Source: Allium sativum (Eukaryota > Streptophyta > Magnoliopsida > Asparagales > Amaryllidaceae). From it: 64,000 nucleotides of DNA. The position numbers and the translations under genes were made by a program. Below the pieces are notes generated by a model. That model was not told where the DNA came from and did no database searches. It saw nothing but the letters and a program-made list of their open reading frames with translations. The number at the start of each line of letters is the position of its first letter. Within the stretch, counting starts at the first letter, position 1. Shown in pieces: positions 12,862 through 24,696 of this stretch. The DNA is taken from positions 620,571,303 through 620,635,302 of the forward strand of contig CM060910.1 of NCBI GenBank assembly GCA_030737875.1, given 5' to 3'.

Positions 12862-13222
12862 AAAATTGTGCAATGAACAGTTAGGGGAAACAAATATAAA
12901 TATTTATATACAGTTGAAGATCTCATGTACAAAATATTCTGCCACACAATATATACATTAAATCCACAATATCAATATTCGAATCTGCACACTGATCAAA
13001 AAACTCAGTAGCCTCACGGCTAAAATACTGATTTCAAATCCCAATGGAAACAACAATTGTAACTTTTTCTTATTTTATAATCGAGATCTGCTTTTAATTA
13101 TTCAAAGAAGTACGAATGTCTAAACATAACATTTAAAATCTGCACATTTTGATATAACAATTCATTTGCCTCACACATAGCCTCGCACCTAAAGTACAGA
13201 TTTTGGACAGCTATAGAAATAG

Positions 13223-13275
<53 letters not shown>

Positions 13276-13680
13276 CACATACACACACACACTTCTACGT
13301 CAGATCTGTAAAGATGAATAGCCAAAGGAAACAATGTATATGCATATATTTACAACATGAAATCTACAGACAATCGAAACAGAAAATAGATATTTTTATA
13401 TACAAGAATTTCATACATGTACATGTCACAGTTCAAAATCTTCTAATGTAATAAATAAGTCAATAGCTACATATACATAGACAAGATGAAAATACAATAC
13501 GAACGGCTTCATACCATCACCTAATCTATACAAAAACAGTTTGATCATTTTATATATGTCTGAGCAGATTTTGTACATGAAATCAACACAAAATCTTCAC
13601 ACTTTACTGCTAAGCAACACAACCATCTAAGTCTTTATCATAGTACAATATAGCTCGCTCATGTCCACAAAAATACTGTA
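12862..13680. other. AT-rich U3-like stretch with diverged ~160-bp repeats
   Basis: No gene is visible. Two diverged units beginning AATCTGCACA (about 12976 and 13138) share a CCTCACG...CTAAA.TAC.GATTT core, and a third weak trace lies near 13565. It probably belongs to the U3 of LTR B1, but no alignment to C or F is obvious by eye. Confidence 0.35.
13225..13292. repeat. (AT)n-(CA)n compound microsatellite
   Basis: About 22 AT dinucleotides are followed by CACACACATACACACACAC. The short reading frames across it (13098-13334 minus, 13203-13451 plus) are microsatellite translations, not genes. Confidence 0.95.
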
Positions 13681-13785
13681 AAGGGAGGGAAATATCACAC
13701 CTAAGAAAAACTAGCAACAGCTAAATTTAATCCTATGATTTTGAAATCTGATATTGGCACTGATCTTATCTGGATCATCCTATAG

Positions 13786-13794
13786 TATAAATAG
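13786..13794 (+). promoter_or_regulatory. TATA box of LTR B1 (TATAAATAG)
   Basis: TATAAATAG lies 970 bases before the AGGTGAGT palindrome. The same box-to-palindrome spacing is 875 in C (box at 19850) and ~840 in F. Transcription would be expected to start around 13815-13825. Confidence 0.6.
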
Positions 13795-13929
13795 ACATCC
13801 ACACACCATATTTCATTTGTCCAGAACTCAAGCAGTGAAAAAGCAAAAATTCAAACCACTTAAAAATAAATAATTTTTTTTTACAGCAACTAAGAATCAT
13901 GAAAATATACTAATCTGATTTATGATCCC

Positions 13930-14390
13930 ACCCTCTTAGTCTCGGAATTCTTTTGATGGATTGTGTGAGATGTTTGTTCGAAGCTAAAAATTTAGGGTTC
14001 GGGAAATATTCATGAAGGAAGCCTCGGTTTCAGTTTGTGTATGGGTTGTAGTGGTTCTGCAAGGCTGAGGGTTGATCTACGAAATTGTCGTGATGTGGGG
14101 TGTTGAAGGAGTGGTTTGGGGGTTCGGCATATAGATTGAAGAAGGAGAGCGAAGGGATGGTTAAGAAGTAGTGGCATAGGGGAGTTGCGATGCAGAATAA
14201 TTCAATTTTTGTTGAAGAGGGAAGTGGAGAGCTGATTTCGCCATGGAAAGGTTTTCGTTTGAGGCGGCAGATGATGATTTGTAAGGGAAAAGAGGATCCG
14301 AGTGTTTTATTTAGACAAAGGTGGAGTGGTTCTTCTTCAATTTTAAATGGGCCAAACGGAAATGAAGGTGTAAGGCCTAGTTTTAATTTT
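13930..14390 (+). other. Leader-like G-rich tract of LTR B1
   Basis: This less AT-rich tract is probably transcribed 5' leader. It ends with ATGGGCCAAACGG, similar to GATGGGCCACTTG in LTR C (about 20460). A 67-codon frame at 14190 is not recognisable as a protein and is not shared with C, so I do not call a gene. Confidence 0.4.
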
Positions 14391-14761
14391 TAATTTAATT
14401 TTTAGGGAACTTTAAACGTTATGACAGGATTAGTTATATACATATAAATGTTAGTCTATTCATTAAAAACGTGGAGGAAGGAAAATACCAAGTCTAACCA
14501 GTTTTGTTTTAGGAGTGGAATCAAGTCTGAACAGCCCAGTAAATATATATATACTCACGCAACTTGTAACTAAATTATATTTTATGATAAGGATATCGAT
14601 TAATTTAAAATATGCCATAGCTAATAATTGGTGTAACATGCCGTATGTTAACAGATTCAGACTAAACAGAGGACGTTGGAATCTCATGACATACACTTCA
14701 TTTTGAAGTAGATTTGGAAGTAATCAAAACGAACCGTTTCGACGGCGAATGGAAGATCAAG

Positions 14762-14776
14762 GTGAGTTAAACTCAC
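14762..14776 (+). promoter_or_regulatory. 15-nt palindrome overlapping a splice-donor consensus (B1)
   Basis: GTGAGTTAAACTCAC has perfect 7-base arms around one A. The context is CAAGGTGAGTTA, which fits the plant 5' splice site AG|GTGAGT. The arms differ from D and E (GTGAGAA/TTCTCAC) at paired positions, which is compensatory. Confidence 0.6.
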
Positions 14777-17700
14777 TCAGTTTTTCCCACTTATATTTTA
14801 TATAAGTTGGGTTTATTTGTTTGTGTACTATGGATAATATTTACTAGATGTTTATTGAATTATATATTCATACATATGCAGAACAACTGCATTAAACATT
14901 CGTCTAACTTAATAAATCGTTATGTATAACGATTGAATCCAACTGAGGTAATTTATCTCAGTGGTTGCGTTTATAATAGTATAAACGTTATAAATAAATA
15001 ATTGGATGCTCGAATTGCTGTTGTTTGCTGATTATTGACTGTTACCGTCCATTTTTGACTGTTATTATTAAACTATTTATTTCATCTGTATAGATGGAAA
15101 ATGAATATTTATTTAGCCGCATTGAAATGAATTATTCAAATTGTGATAACCCATTGTTTTGTAGGGGTGACGGGTTGGAGGAATCCAACATAACTCCTCA
15201 CTTATATTGATAACATTTATCAATATGTTTAATTGTGGTTATTTAGATGTGAAATGGGTGGATATTTCATGGTTCGGTACTATAGTAGACAATTACCTCT
15301 TTAGTACCGTCAGATAAAGAAAAGATTTTTGAAATTGATAACAAATCAATTTCGAACAATTTCAAAAAATATAATTATATTTATATACGGATTTGAAATA
15401 CAGTTTGGATCATAAACGTAATTATCAAAGTTTAATTTATTGGTTTAAATTATTTAAATTTATTAAGTGAATAATTAAATGATATTAACTTATCGAATTT
15501 GTTATTAAATGTGTAAAGTGGTATGTAAAGGCCTTAACGGCCGTAAAGGAAGTTTAATTGATTTCAAAATATTGAAATGAAATAATTGAATTGTAAATAT
15601 ACGAGAAGGTACAAAAGAATTTAAGGAACGATATTTTTGTAATAAATGATCATTTGAATACACGTTGTTTTAAATTATATGAAATGTGATTAAATAACAT
15701 TTCGTGAATAAGATTAACGAATCGACGGAATTGGAAACGATTATTAAATTGGAGATGCGATTTCAAGTTTTAAATGGAATCTGAATTGAAAATATGAATA
15801 TGAATTTAAATGGGATTGGAATTTATAAATAGAATTTTGGTTGAAATGACAAGTAAGGATTCATAATTGGATTTAAACCCGATAGCTGGAATAGATTGTT
15901 AAATCAAGATTTTCCAAATATAGTATAACTTGATATATGGATGTGAGTTGAATTTATACGTGAAAGAGTGGTAAAATAAATTCCAAGTACAACGGATTTG
16001 GACAAGTATAAATGAAAAAATGGGAATGATGGGAAAGGGCTAAGAAAAGTCTTATTCCAAGGTTCGTAATGTTGTATTCCGAAGATCGGAATGTTTATTG
16101 AGTTGATGTATTTATTTCGAAGTTCAGAGTTCGGAATGTTAATTAAAGATCAGAGCCGATAAATGAATTCGAATTATAAGTCGTCGCTAATGAATTACAA
16201 ATAGAATTTGTAAATGAAGTATAAATTTTGGAAAGAGAATTTGTAACCTTTGTTACAAACGATAAATTTAAACTACTTGATTAATAAACGGATTTTTTTT
16301 ATAATGGATCGTTATATGGTTTTTAGGCAACAAATAAGTTATTGGAAATGAATTGAAATGGGTTTGAAAAATGGAAGTGAAAGGATTTGGAGATATAATC
16401 TGTAACGTTTGATTCAAAAGTTAAGTTATTTTGATTAATAAATTATAAGAAATGAAAAAAAAATACTAATTGAGACTTGTAAAGAATGTTTGTGTACAAA
16501 TTTTAATCTATAATTATTGATTACTGCAATATTGGTAAAATATATTTTTAAAGAGATATTAAAGAAATTTATAAAGGATTCGAACTATAAAGGATTTTTA
16601 AGGTATTAAAAATAGTGATAAATAAGAGTTTATTTAATAAATTAAGTAACTTGTTTGAGAGATATGAATGTTGTTGGTCAAGGTTTGAAAGGTAAATAGA
16701 GTACCCCAACTTGAGTGACTCCATGGTTATCCAAATATGGTATTAGTTTATAAATGAGAGGAGCTGAGGGAAATATAAGCTATGACTGCCGTGAATGATT
16801 TTATAAACTGTATTAGAAAAGTTTATAAGCTGAATGAAGGGTTTTAAGAATATTCTTATTCAAAAATAAGAAGTAAAAGCTATGTTTTAAATATTGGAAG
16901 ATAATACGAATTTAATCAACAGACGGTTAATTAAAGAGGCTAATTGATACTGAGTATTAAATCAGTGAATTCATTATTATGGATGAATGGTTGTTTATTT
17001 ATGTTTATTTGATAGTTAAATAACCGACTATCAAATATGGCCTATACGCTTGTTGGTACGGAAAGAACGGGATTGAATTTATATTCGAAAACCATTCCGA
17101 CAAACAAATACGTGGAGATATCAGAAGATAATCATGATGGAGCATTGAAGACCATAGATCTTCATAAATGGAAGAAATACTAATAATCTCTGGTTTAGCG
17201 GCCAGAGATAAACTGTGGTTCTGTCGTGGTTGAAATCTACGGAATGTGAAGACTTCTCGCTACTGATCTATAGGGTGATTCCTAGGATGTGGTAGGAGGG
17301 TTCCTTCGGTTCATCCTGTCCCTGGTTGTCTTGTATGGACGAATGTCTAACAGAGTATTTCCAACGTGGTCATGTATGTTGATTTCTTCAAACGTGTCAT
17401 AGTTGGGTAGCTCCCAACTAGGGTATTTTTGTGGGCGTCAATTAGTGATATCTAGCGGATCTGACGATGTGGCATTTAAAGTGAATGGTGACCAGATGTT
17501 CAAAGAAGATTATGATCTCTAGCCTCATCAACCGGGAATGGCACAAAATCGGGTAGGCAGCATGGCTATGTGGGTCGCACCCATCGAAAGGGTATATGAT
17601 TACCTGATCTAGAGAAATCAAATGCCTTCGATTGTCCCTTTTTATTTTTATTTTGCTATCGGTTCGGTTGGCTGGCCTCCAACCGTGGTGTTGATATATT

Positions 17701-18537
17701 CGGTACTCTCAAGAGAAATGAGGGGCCGGTCATGTGCAGCCGGGTTGCAACATTCTTGTTGAACCCCAATGTATTCATCCCTAGAGGTACATTGTCGGGA
17801 GGTGGTCCCATATCATGCCAAGAAATCCATTCTCTAATAAGATCCCGCGGTTTTGATTGTATATTATATATGTGAAGCGTGAGATGCAAGCGTTCTGCTA
17901 GATTCTATTTACTTGATTTAGACACTATTATAATATCAGAATAATATTGATTTCAAAAATGCTTTGGGTCATTTTAAGGTAAAAACCATCTGTATTTATG
18001 TGTGGATTTTTTCTTACGATTATCCTTTTCTTTCGAAAAGATTTTGAACTTAAAAATCAAGTTGTGTGACACCCTTAAGCTTAGTGTGTTTTTTGTCACT
18101 CTGGTTCACCAGACTGACCGGGTATTTGTAATGCCCGGGTTAGACCGGGTTGTACAGGTCTAGGCTAGCGGATGCTGCGAAGTCCAGAGATGAGCTGGAG
18201 GAGTCCAGATGTATAATATTACATATTCCGCTGTATGAGGATAAATTCTTATAATTGTTCAGATGTGTAACGTACTCCGATGATTGTAATTATATTTTTA
18301 AGCTCTCAATAAAGATTTATTTCTATATTATATTTTGTTCCGTTGCGATATGAGACTCTGTGTTGTGTTAGTTCTTCTTCTTCCATTCTAATATTTTTTT
18401 CTTTCTTAACTCATCCTCTAATTTCTTTCTAATAACTATCTGGTGAGTGTTCGATACTAGGGGTTTTGGCATGTAATACGACATTATGTATTATTATCAG
18501 AATTCGGGCGTCGAATTCTTTTTGCTGGGTCGTTACA

Positions 18538-18776
18538 CTCTAGCTGGAGTCATCGTGTCCGAAGGCATGGGATGCGTCTTCGCGAGATCCCAATGATCCA
18601 AATGTCAGTCACTCAATGTTCTTGGGTCTTTCGTATGTCCATCTTTGATGCAGATGCCTTTCCTTAGAAGAGGATGAAAGACCTGTGACGAGATGGTGAG
18701 TCGGAGAGGGCATTCTGTGCCTGTGAAGCCCGTCTATCTGTTTACTCATTGTTTTCATGTTCTCTCATATAACAAC
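18538..18776 (-). pseudogene. Downstream part of element X gag pseudogene
   Basis: This 239-bp piece lies between LTR B1 and LTR C. On the minus strand it directly continues the gag remnant at 45608-46023 once LTR C and one ACAAC are removed. The combined frame meets a TGA two codons past the junction, then reads on with a short Met-rich, basic segment (including KQIDGLHRHR) to a second stop. That is plausible for a retrotransposon gag linker but too short to classify. The left edge abuts the right tip of LTR B1, so B1 probably also inserted into X, with the rest of X further left or lost. Confidence 0.55.
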
Positions 18777-19499
18777 TATAACGTCCCGTATATTTACGGT
18801 ATAATAATTAATTTATTTAATTATTAAATATAGATTTGACGACATCGATAACTTGAATTAAATAATATTTATATTTAATTAATATAAATAAAAGAATAAT
18901 ATATTTATTTTCTAAATGGTCGAAAATAGCTGAATTCCCAATATTGTGTGAATTAGATCATTTATAATATATAGTTCAGTTTAGAGTTGAATTATATTAA
19001 CGAATATATTATATAAACAATAGTTGAACGTATTAATTATATGATAAATATCGAGCTCGAAATGGCACGGCAGTTCGTAATTTGGCGATTCGAACTTCAA
19101 ATGAATATACAGAAGCCATTTAAAGTCGGATTTATGTGAAACAAGAAACGTTAGGAGCTGGTGAAGTATATTTTTCTAATGGAAGACAAAAATCGGAATT
19201 TCATTATGTAGATTTTGATTTATGTCCAAATCAAATTTTAGAAAAGTCGCTATAGAATTCCTTTATAATTTATAAAGGAATTATTTATATTTTAAAAAGG
19301 GATGTCATTATAAATCGAATATCGATTTATATCGGGTTTTAAAATATTGAGTTAGAAGTTCATATAGGAATATTCTAGAGTTGTATGATATTCTTTTGTG
19401 AATATATATGATAATATTTATTTTTAAATATTAAATTTAATTGTTTTTAAATATATTTTTATATTTAAATGGGATGGTTAGAGCTTTAAAAATAGCCAC

Positions 19500-19725
19500 T
19501 TTTTCAAACGAAGTCGAAATTCGACGAAACTAATTTTGTTGGATCCGCAATATTAAATTATTGTTAGATGTCAAATTTCGTGATGTTTGAAGTCAGTATG
19601 TGGCCGTGGGCGATTTTAATGTGAAAAACAATCAATATTTTGACGGTTGAAAATATGCTGTGTAAGCATACGAAGTCGGAATTCGACGAAACCAGTTTCA
19701 TTGGGACCGTAATGTCGAACAGTAG
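19500..19725 (+). promoter_or_regulatory. Duplicated U3 module of LTR C
   Basis: Two copies ~162 bp apart contain CGAAGTCG.AATTCGACGAAAC followed by TTGGGACCGTAAT or TTGGATCCGCAAT. The same two-copy arrangement, 150-165 bp apart, occurs upstream of the leader in A (inverted), D, E (inverted) and F (inverted). It looks like a cis-regulatory duplication; this is inference. Confidence 0.5.
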
Positions 19726-19849
19726 CTGCTTGTCTATTTTCGTGATTTTTGGATATCCTGTGTGATCACATGAATTTTTAAACAGCGTATATAAGCAGCG
19801 ATACGATAGAAAGAAATTTAATAATCGAATAAAAAATATAAAACCACGC

Positions 19850-19858
19850 TATAAATAC
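19850..19858 (+). promoter_or_regulatory. TATA box of LTR C (TATAAATAC)
   Basis: The box TATAAATAC in the context ACGCTATAAATACACC is followed 20-25 bases later by CTAACCCTAAACG, an AAACCCTA-type motif common near start sites of plant housekeeping genes. The start of transcription is expected near 19880-19890. Confidence 0.65.
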
Positions 19859-20725
19859 ACCAATTTTAACTGCTAACCCTAAACGTTTTCTTAGCACTCA
19901 ACAAATTTTGCGCCGCCACTCTCCACTTCTAAAAACGTGAAGAAACAATGAAGAAAAAATCCAAACAAATTTCTAAAATCATCAAACAAGGATGGTTGAG
20001 CTTCTTTAATCTCCCTCTTCATTTCTGAGTTGATTTTACTTGGTGAGATGGAGGTTCCTGGAACCAGCGAAAGTAGCAGTGGCCCATAGGGTTTGCAAAT
20101 TTGTGGAAGGGGGTTATCGATTTGGATTTCTGAGCTTGGTTTGGGATTTAGAGGTTCGAACAACATATAGTAGCAAATTTGTGGTGGATTCCGACGATAA
20201 TATTGTCGCGCGATCCCTTTAGGTCGATGTGAAGAGTTGAACGATGGAGTTGGGGTTTGAATTGGAAGTCTGTGCTTTTGGCATGATATTGAAGAGGATT
20301 GAATGAGAGGAATATTGGTAATTTTCTTGGGATTTATAGTGGAGAGGAAGAGGAGATAGGAGCTTGGAAAGTACGGCTATGGTAGTTCCAGGATTTAAGA
20401 GCGACGGAAGATTTCCTGTTTTGGGAAGAAGGTAAACATGGGTGGAGTTTTAATGATGAGGATGGGCCACTTGTTTTGATAAAGCCCAAAAACAAATTTT
20501 TATTAGTTAGGATTTATTTAAAATAGTGAACAAACTTATTAATGCGATATTTTACTCATATGTTGTCAGAAACACGAACGGTTTGATCCGATGGGATCGT
20601 ATGGACAAACACTACCCAATGGAACTGACTGGGAGTAGATTGGAGCTCGTTACAATTTATAGTGAAATAAATTGTCAGAATGAAATCAATGATAGTTATT
20701 CGTTGTTTAACGATAACTGACCAAG

Positions 20726-20740
20726 GTGAGTAAATCTCAC
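20726..20740 (+). promoter_or_regulatory. Palindrome and splice-donor-like site of LTR C
   Basis: GTGAGTAAATCTCAC has 5-base perfect arms plus partial pairing inside. The context CCAAGGTGAGTAA is a strong 5' splice site match. It lies 875 bases after the TATA box. Confidence 0.55.
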
Positions 20741-21162
20741 TAACTCTGCTGAATTTATATTTTTATAAAATATTTTTAGAATCTATAAATGATGGTTGTT
20801 TGCTGTGTGTTGGCTGTTTGGTTGAACTGCTAGTCAGTTGATTGAAAATATCGATAGCGATATAGATATAAATCGTCAATCAAATATTGATTATGTTTAG
20901 CAGAATATTTCATAGTAAAATGAAGTTGATGTTAATTTTATTGTTTAACATCTGTGGATGCAGTGAAACAGGTCGAAGGGACCTAGCTGGGTTCCTCAAC
21001 ATTTATTTTACTGTTTTTCATATATTGTGATATATGATGTGATTTATAATCTGTTGTTGATTATGTGTGTTTGATCATTGTTATTTGGTACTTTTAAATG
21101 CCAAAGGAAATACTTGAATGTGAAAAGGGAAATTTCAAAACTATAATTTGAAATAAAATATT

Positions 21163-21340
21163 TATATAAAATCAAAGGATTTTATATAAAAAGGAAAATA
21201 TTTAGTAAAACAAATGTAAAAAGGAAAATATTTAGTAAAACAAATATAAAAAGGAAAATATTTAGCAAAACAAATAGAAAAGGAAAATATGTAGTAAACA
21301 AATAGAAAAGGAAAATATTTGTGAAACAAATAGAAAAAAG
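21163..21340 (+). repeat. ~30-bp A-rich tandem repeats in LTR C
   Basis: About five units of AAAAAGGAAAATATTTAGT plus AAAACAAAT occur in tandem, decaying downstream. The 77-codon minus frame across them (21162-21395) is a repeat artefact. Confidence 0.8.
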
Positions 21341-21584
21341 AGGTATTAGAAAAACAATTGTAAAAAGAATTGAAAAGGAAATATTTGTAAAACATTTACA
21401 AATAGATTATAATTAGAAATATTTATCTATGAAATAGGTAGAGTTATAAAAAGAAATATTTATTTAGAAATAAATAGAATTATAAATGAAATATTTATTT
21501 CGAAAATAAATAGATTATACAGAAAATACTTAAAAAATGAATGGAGTTGTATAAAAAAGAAAATTTTACACTAGGAAGGATTAG

Positions 21585-21605
21585 ACCCGTGCTTCGCACA
21601 CGGGT
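21585..21605 (+). other. ACCCGTG/CACGGGT hairpin in LTR C
   Basis: A perfect 7-bp GC-rich stem with loop CTTCGCA stands in AT-rich sequence, preceded by TAGGAAGGATTAG. The surroundings faintly resemble the GGTGCT/AGCACC hairpin block of D (ACTAGGATGCAGAC). Whether the two are homologous is uncertain. Confidence 0.5.
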
Positions 21606-21835
21606 ATAATAGAATATGAATTTAAAATAGATTTTTAATAGAAATCTATTTTAATAGGTAAGTGGAGAAGATAAAATTTATAAATAATATTTTATAAACC
21701 AAATGAAATGTTTATCATTGGATAAATAGAATATATAAGTCAGGACTTATATAGAGAAGTAAGAATCGATTTCAGCATCGTTATTTGAAACTGAATATGG
21801 ACGAAGAGTTAAATCAAAGGAGTTAATCGAATTAT

Positions 21836-22440
21836 AGTTAATCGATTAGAGTTAGAATTAATCGATTAGAGTTAGAATTAATCGATTAGAGTTAGAGTTA
21901 ATTGATTAGATTTAATTGATTAGAGTTAATCAGTTTGAGTGAACCAAATAGAGTTAATTGCACATAGTTAATCGAATTAGGATTAATTGAATATAAGTTA
22001 TTCAATTAGAGTTGATCGAATATAGTTATTTGAGATAGAGTTAGTCAAACATAGTTATTCAGGATGTGTTGCCATTTTGTACGACTCCTAGCGTAATTCG
22101 CAGGGCTGCAGATAGCCTGCGGCGGTCGGATGTTTCCTGAGGGAATCAGGCATAACCATTGTGATCGCTGCGATCTAGAGTCAAGCGAATGGAGTTAAAT
22201 CAAATATTAGCCATTCGAAACAAAGTTAAAACAGACATAGTTATTTGAACAAAAGTTAATCGAGTATTAGTTATTTGATAGGAGTTAAATAAGTTGAGTT
22301 AAATAAGTAAGTTAATCAAGTAAAGTTAGTCAAGTTGAGTTAATCGAGTTGAGTTAGTCAAGATGAGTTAATCAAACCGAGTTAATCCAAATGAGTTAAT
22401 CCAAAGGAGTTATTCGAAATAGTTTATTCGAATAAAATTA
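21836..22440 (+). repeat. GTTAATCGA-type short repeat field of LTR C
   Basis: Degenerate units such as AGAGTTAGAATTAATCGATT run for ~600 bp, with one unrelated ~130-bp patch at about 22070-22195. The same units resume after element D at 36832, which confirms that D inserted inside this field. Confidence 0.8.
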
Positions 22441-23439
22441 AAGGAGATTGTAACAACCCGTAAAATGCGAGCCAGTTTGAAATTTTTATTTTGGCAATTT
22501 TAGCGAGTTTTGATTATTTAAAATGAATTATTTTAAATAAAATCAACGAAAAATTATTTTGAATATAATTCGAATGTATATATTATATACGTCGTCGTTA
22601 GAATATATAATAATTATATATAATTATAAAAGGAATTGAAAATGGCGCGGTAGTTCGAAAATTCGATTTCTAATTTCAAATGAATATACAGAATTCAATA
22701 TAAGTCAGAATTGAACGAAACAAGAAATATTTGAATCTGTATAACTATATCTTTGTAACGAAGTTAACAAACTGAGATTTCATCTTAGAAATGATAAGAT
22801 ATGTCCAGTTTAAAATTAGAAATAGTCGTTGTGGAATTTATATATATTTTTATATATATAAGGCCCTTAAGAATAGCAATTTTGCAAACGACCTCAGATT
22901 GTTGGGTCTGTGATGTTAAGTTATTGCTAGATTCCAAATTTCATAATTTTTCGAATCAATATGTGAGCGTGGCGAAGGAAAACGCGTTTGACCAGTTTCA
23001 GTTGATTTTAATCGACTGGAAAATGGCCATTTTTCAAACGATCTCAGAATTCGACGAAACTAGTTTTGTTAGGACCGTATCGTCAATACGAAGCTAGAAA
23101 ATATTTTTCTGGAATTTTTCTAGTTAGTATGTGACCCCGGTAATTTGAAATGTACGTTTAAAATTCAATATAGTGATTTAAATGTAAATTCAACTGAAAC
23201 TAATCGAAACGATCAAATCAGCTCACGATACATGTCCCATTGTGTTCGGAATGGGGGTGAAACGTTATGGACGACAGGCGGTGGGCCTCGTTTAGAGGTC
23301 GAAAATAAAAGTTGCTTTTTAATGATAAATAATAATAATAAAAAAAATAACCCTCTCCTCCCTATAACCTTTGCCTCCCCCCCCCCGTTTTCGTTTAACA
23401 GATCGAAGAAAAAAAAAATATACGCGTTGACCCTCTTCC

Positions 23440-23700
23440 CCGATCCCTTCATCAACGCATCGTCGGAGCATCCAGACGCCGCCGCTTCTCCTTCCTCCCC
23501 CCCCTCCAGTCATCGGCCTCTGCCGCTCTCCCCTCCCTCCTTAGATTAAACCGCTCCCCAAACCGACCAAATCCGCACCCAACCGAAACCCTAGAGGTAG
23601 CCGCCACCCCCACAACCTTCACCACCACCGCGTTAGACCTCCGGCCACCCTCTGACGTCCGGCCTTCCTTTTTGGCGCGTACAAGTGGCTTTTGGCTTTG
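23440..23700 (+). other. C-rich leader-like island of D 5' LTR
   Basis: A pyrimidine-rich GC island contains CCGAAACCCTAGAGG (AAACCCTA motif) and ends before GAAGAGGTAACATTT, a possible splice donor (AG|GTAACA). The 161-codon minus-strand frame in the other LTR (30912-31397) and the 104-codon one here differ by frameshifts and are antisense to the element; I do not call them genes. The counterpart in the 3' LTR is 31060-31320. Confidence 0.5.
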
Positions 23701-24095
23701 GTGAGAATGGGTTTCAACAACGACGGGGTCTTCTTGCTTGGTCCAGGCAGAACGAAGAGGTAACATTTCTTTTTTCTAACGTGATTAATTTATTTAATTT
23801 GTATTGTTATAAACATCTGAAAATTTTATATATATTACAGTTTATAAAATCTGAAATTTTAAAAATGAAATATAAAATAGAAATAGCAATAAAGCTATAA
23901 AAACTGAATTTTTTTTTTAAGCTATAAAAACTGAATTTTTTTTAAAGCTATAAAAACTGATTTTTTTTAAAGATGCAAAAACTGATTTGAAAAAGAATTT
24001 AAAAACTGATTTTTAAAGAAAATAGAAAAAGGTTTAATCTTTTAAAAGAAAAAGATTTGAACTTGCAAAAAATAAAGATCATATTTTTAAAAATA

Positions 24096-24200
24096 GAAAA
24101 GCCGAGATTTTTAAAATAGAAAAGACGTGATTTTTAAAATAGAAAAGACGTGATTTTTAAAATAGAAAAGACGTGATTTTTAAATTAGAAAAGACGATAT
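24096..24200 (+). repeat. 23-bp GACGTGATTTTTAAA repeats (D 5' LTR)
   Basis: Four to five units of GACGTGATTTTTAAAATAG plus AAAA occur here, repeated at about 31737-31830 in the 3' LTR. Confidence 0.8.
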
Positions 24201-24219
24201 TTTGAGAAGAGTAGCGAAA

Positions 24220-24545
24220 TAAAAATAGAATTTTTATATATTGAACTTCGAAATAAAAATAGAATTTTTATATATTGAACGTCGAAATAAAAATAGAATT
24301 TTTATATATTGAACGTCGAAAGAAAAATATGATTTTTATATATTGAACTTCGAATTAAAAATATGATTTTTATATATTGAACTTCGAAAGAAAAATATGA
24401 TTTTTATATATTGAACTTCGAAATAAAAATATGATTTTTATATATTGAACTTCGAATTAAAAATATGATTTTTATATATTGAACTTCGAATTAAAAATAT
24501 GATTTTTATATATTGAATAACGAAGTAAAAATTCGATTTTTACAT
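24220..24545 (+). repeat. 34-bp tandem array (D 5' LTR)
   Basis: About nine units built from GAACTTCGAAATAAAAAT and ATGATTTTTATATATT occur in tandem. Each unit contains a self-complementary AAAAAT/ATTTTT core. The matching array in the 3' LTR is 31850-32170. The downstream end joins AGTGAAAGCGGACGACGAAG. Confidence 0.85.
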
Positions 24546-24636
24546 ATGTAGTGAAAGCGGACGACGAAGATGACGAAGATGCGATAGCGATGAAGATTCC
24601 TATCAATGAAGTGCCGTGGAGCTAGGATAGCAATAT

Positions 24637-24651
24637 GTGAGAATTTCTCAC
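24637..24651 (+). other. Perfect 15-nt palindrome of D 5' LTR
   Basis: GTGAGAATTTCTCAC has 7-base perfect arms. It is repeated at 32268-32282 in the 3' LTR. It has no strong splice-donor context here (ATATGTGAGAAT), unlike B1 and C, so the inverted symmetry rather than the donor is what all copies share. Confidence 0.65.
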
Positions 24652-24696
24652 CTTTCAATTTCTTTTCTAATTATATATATATACTAGGATGCAGAC

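Larger units (their letters stand above)
12862..18537 (+). mobile_element. Giant LTR B1 (left end undefined)
   Basis: The right tip is CTGGGTCGTTACA at 18537, the inverse of the family start TGTAACGACCC. From 13786 onward the order of features matches LTR C and, inverted, LTR F: TATA box, leader, AGGTGAGT palindrome, long AT-rich tract, then a block with ACCCCAACTTGA (16703-16714), the CCGACTATC block and a TTCCGCTG block near the end. C has the same ACCCCAACTT block at 43793. The left tip is not recognisable; element A may have inserted near it, since A ends at 12861. A weak start-like sequence at 14632 was rejected. Two-LTR structure cannot be shown, so this may be a solo or truncated LTR. 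Confidence 0.6.
18777..22448 (+). mobile_element. LTR C, segment 1 (U3, promoter, leader, repeats)
   Basis: In order it holds the tip and AT-rich start, two U3 modules (about 19500-19560 and 19665-19725), a TATA box at 19850, the CTAACCCTAAACG motif near 19873, a leader (19890-20460), the AGGTGAGT palindrome (20726-20740), ~30-bp A-rich tandem repeats (21163-21340), an ACCCGTG/CACGGGT hairpin (21585-21605) and a long GTTAATCGA-type repeat field (21836-22440) into which D inserted. Short frames at 19891-20222 lie in the leader and resemble no protein family. Confidence 0.8.

Noticed and set aside
13098..13451. Overlapping frames across 13225-13292
   Set aside because: Translations of an AT/CA microsatellite.
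14632..14660. Possible left tip of LTR B1 (TGTAACATGCCGTATGTTAAC)
   Set aside because: It lies downstream of the TATA box and leader that clearly belong to the same LTR, and no CTCTA duplication precedes it.
22801..23097. 98-codon plus frame, similar to 30468-30791 and 43163-43495
   Set aside because: Similarity follows from the conserved U3 module; no start context, domain or consistent extent among copies.
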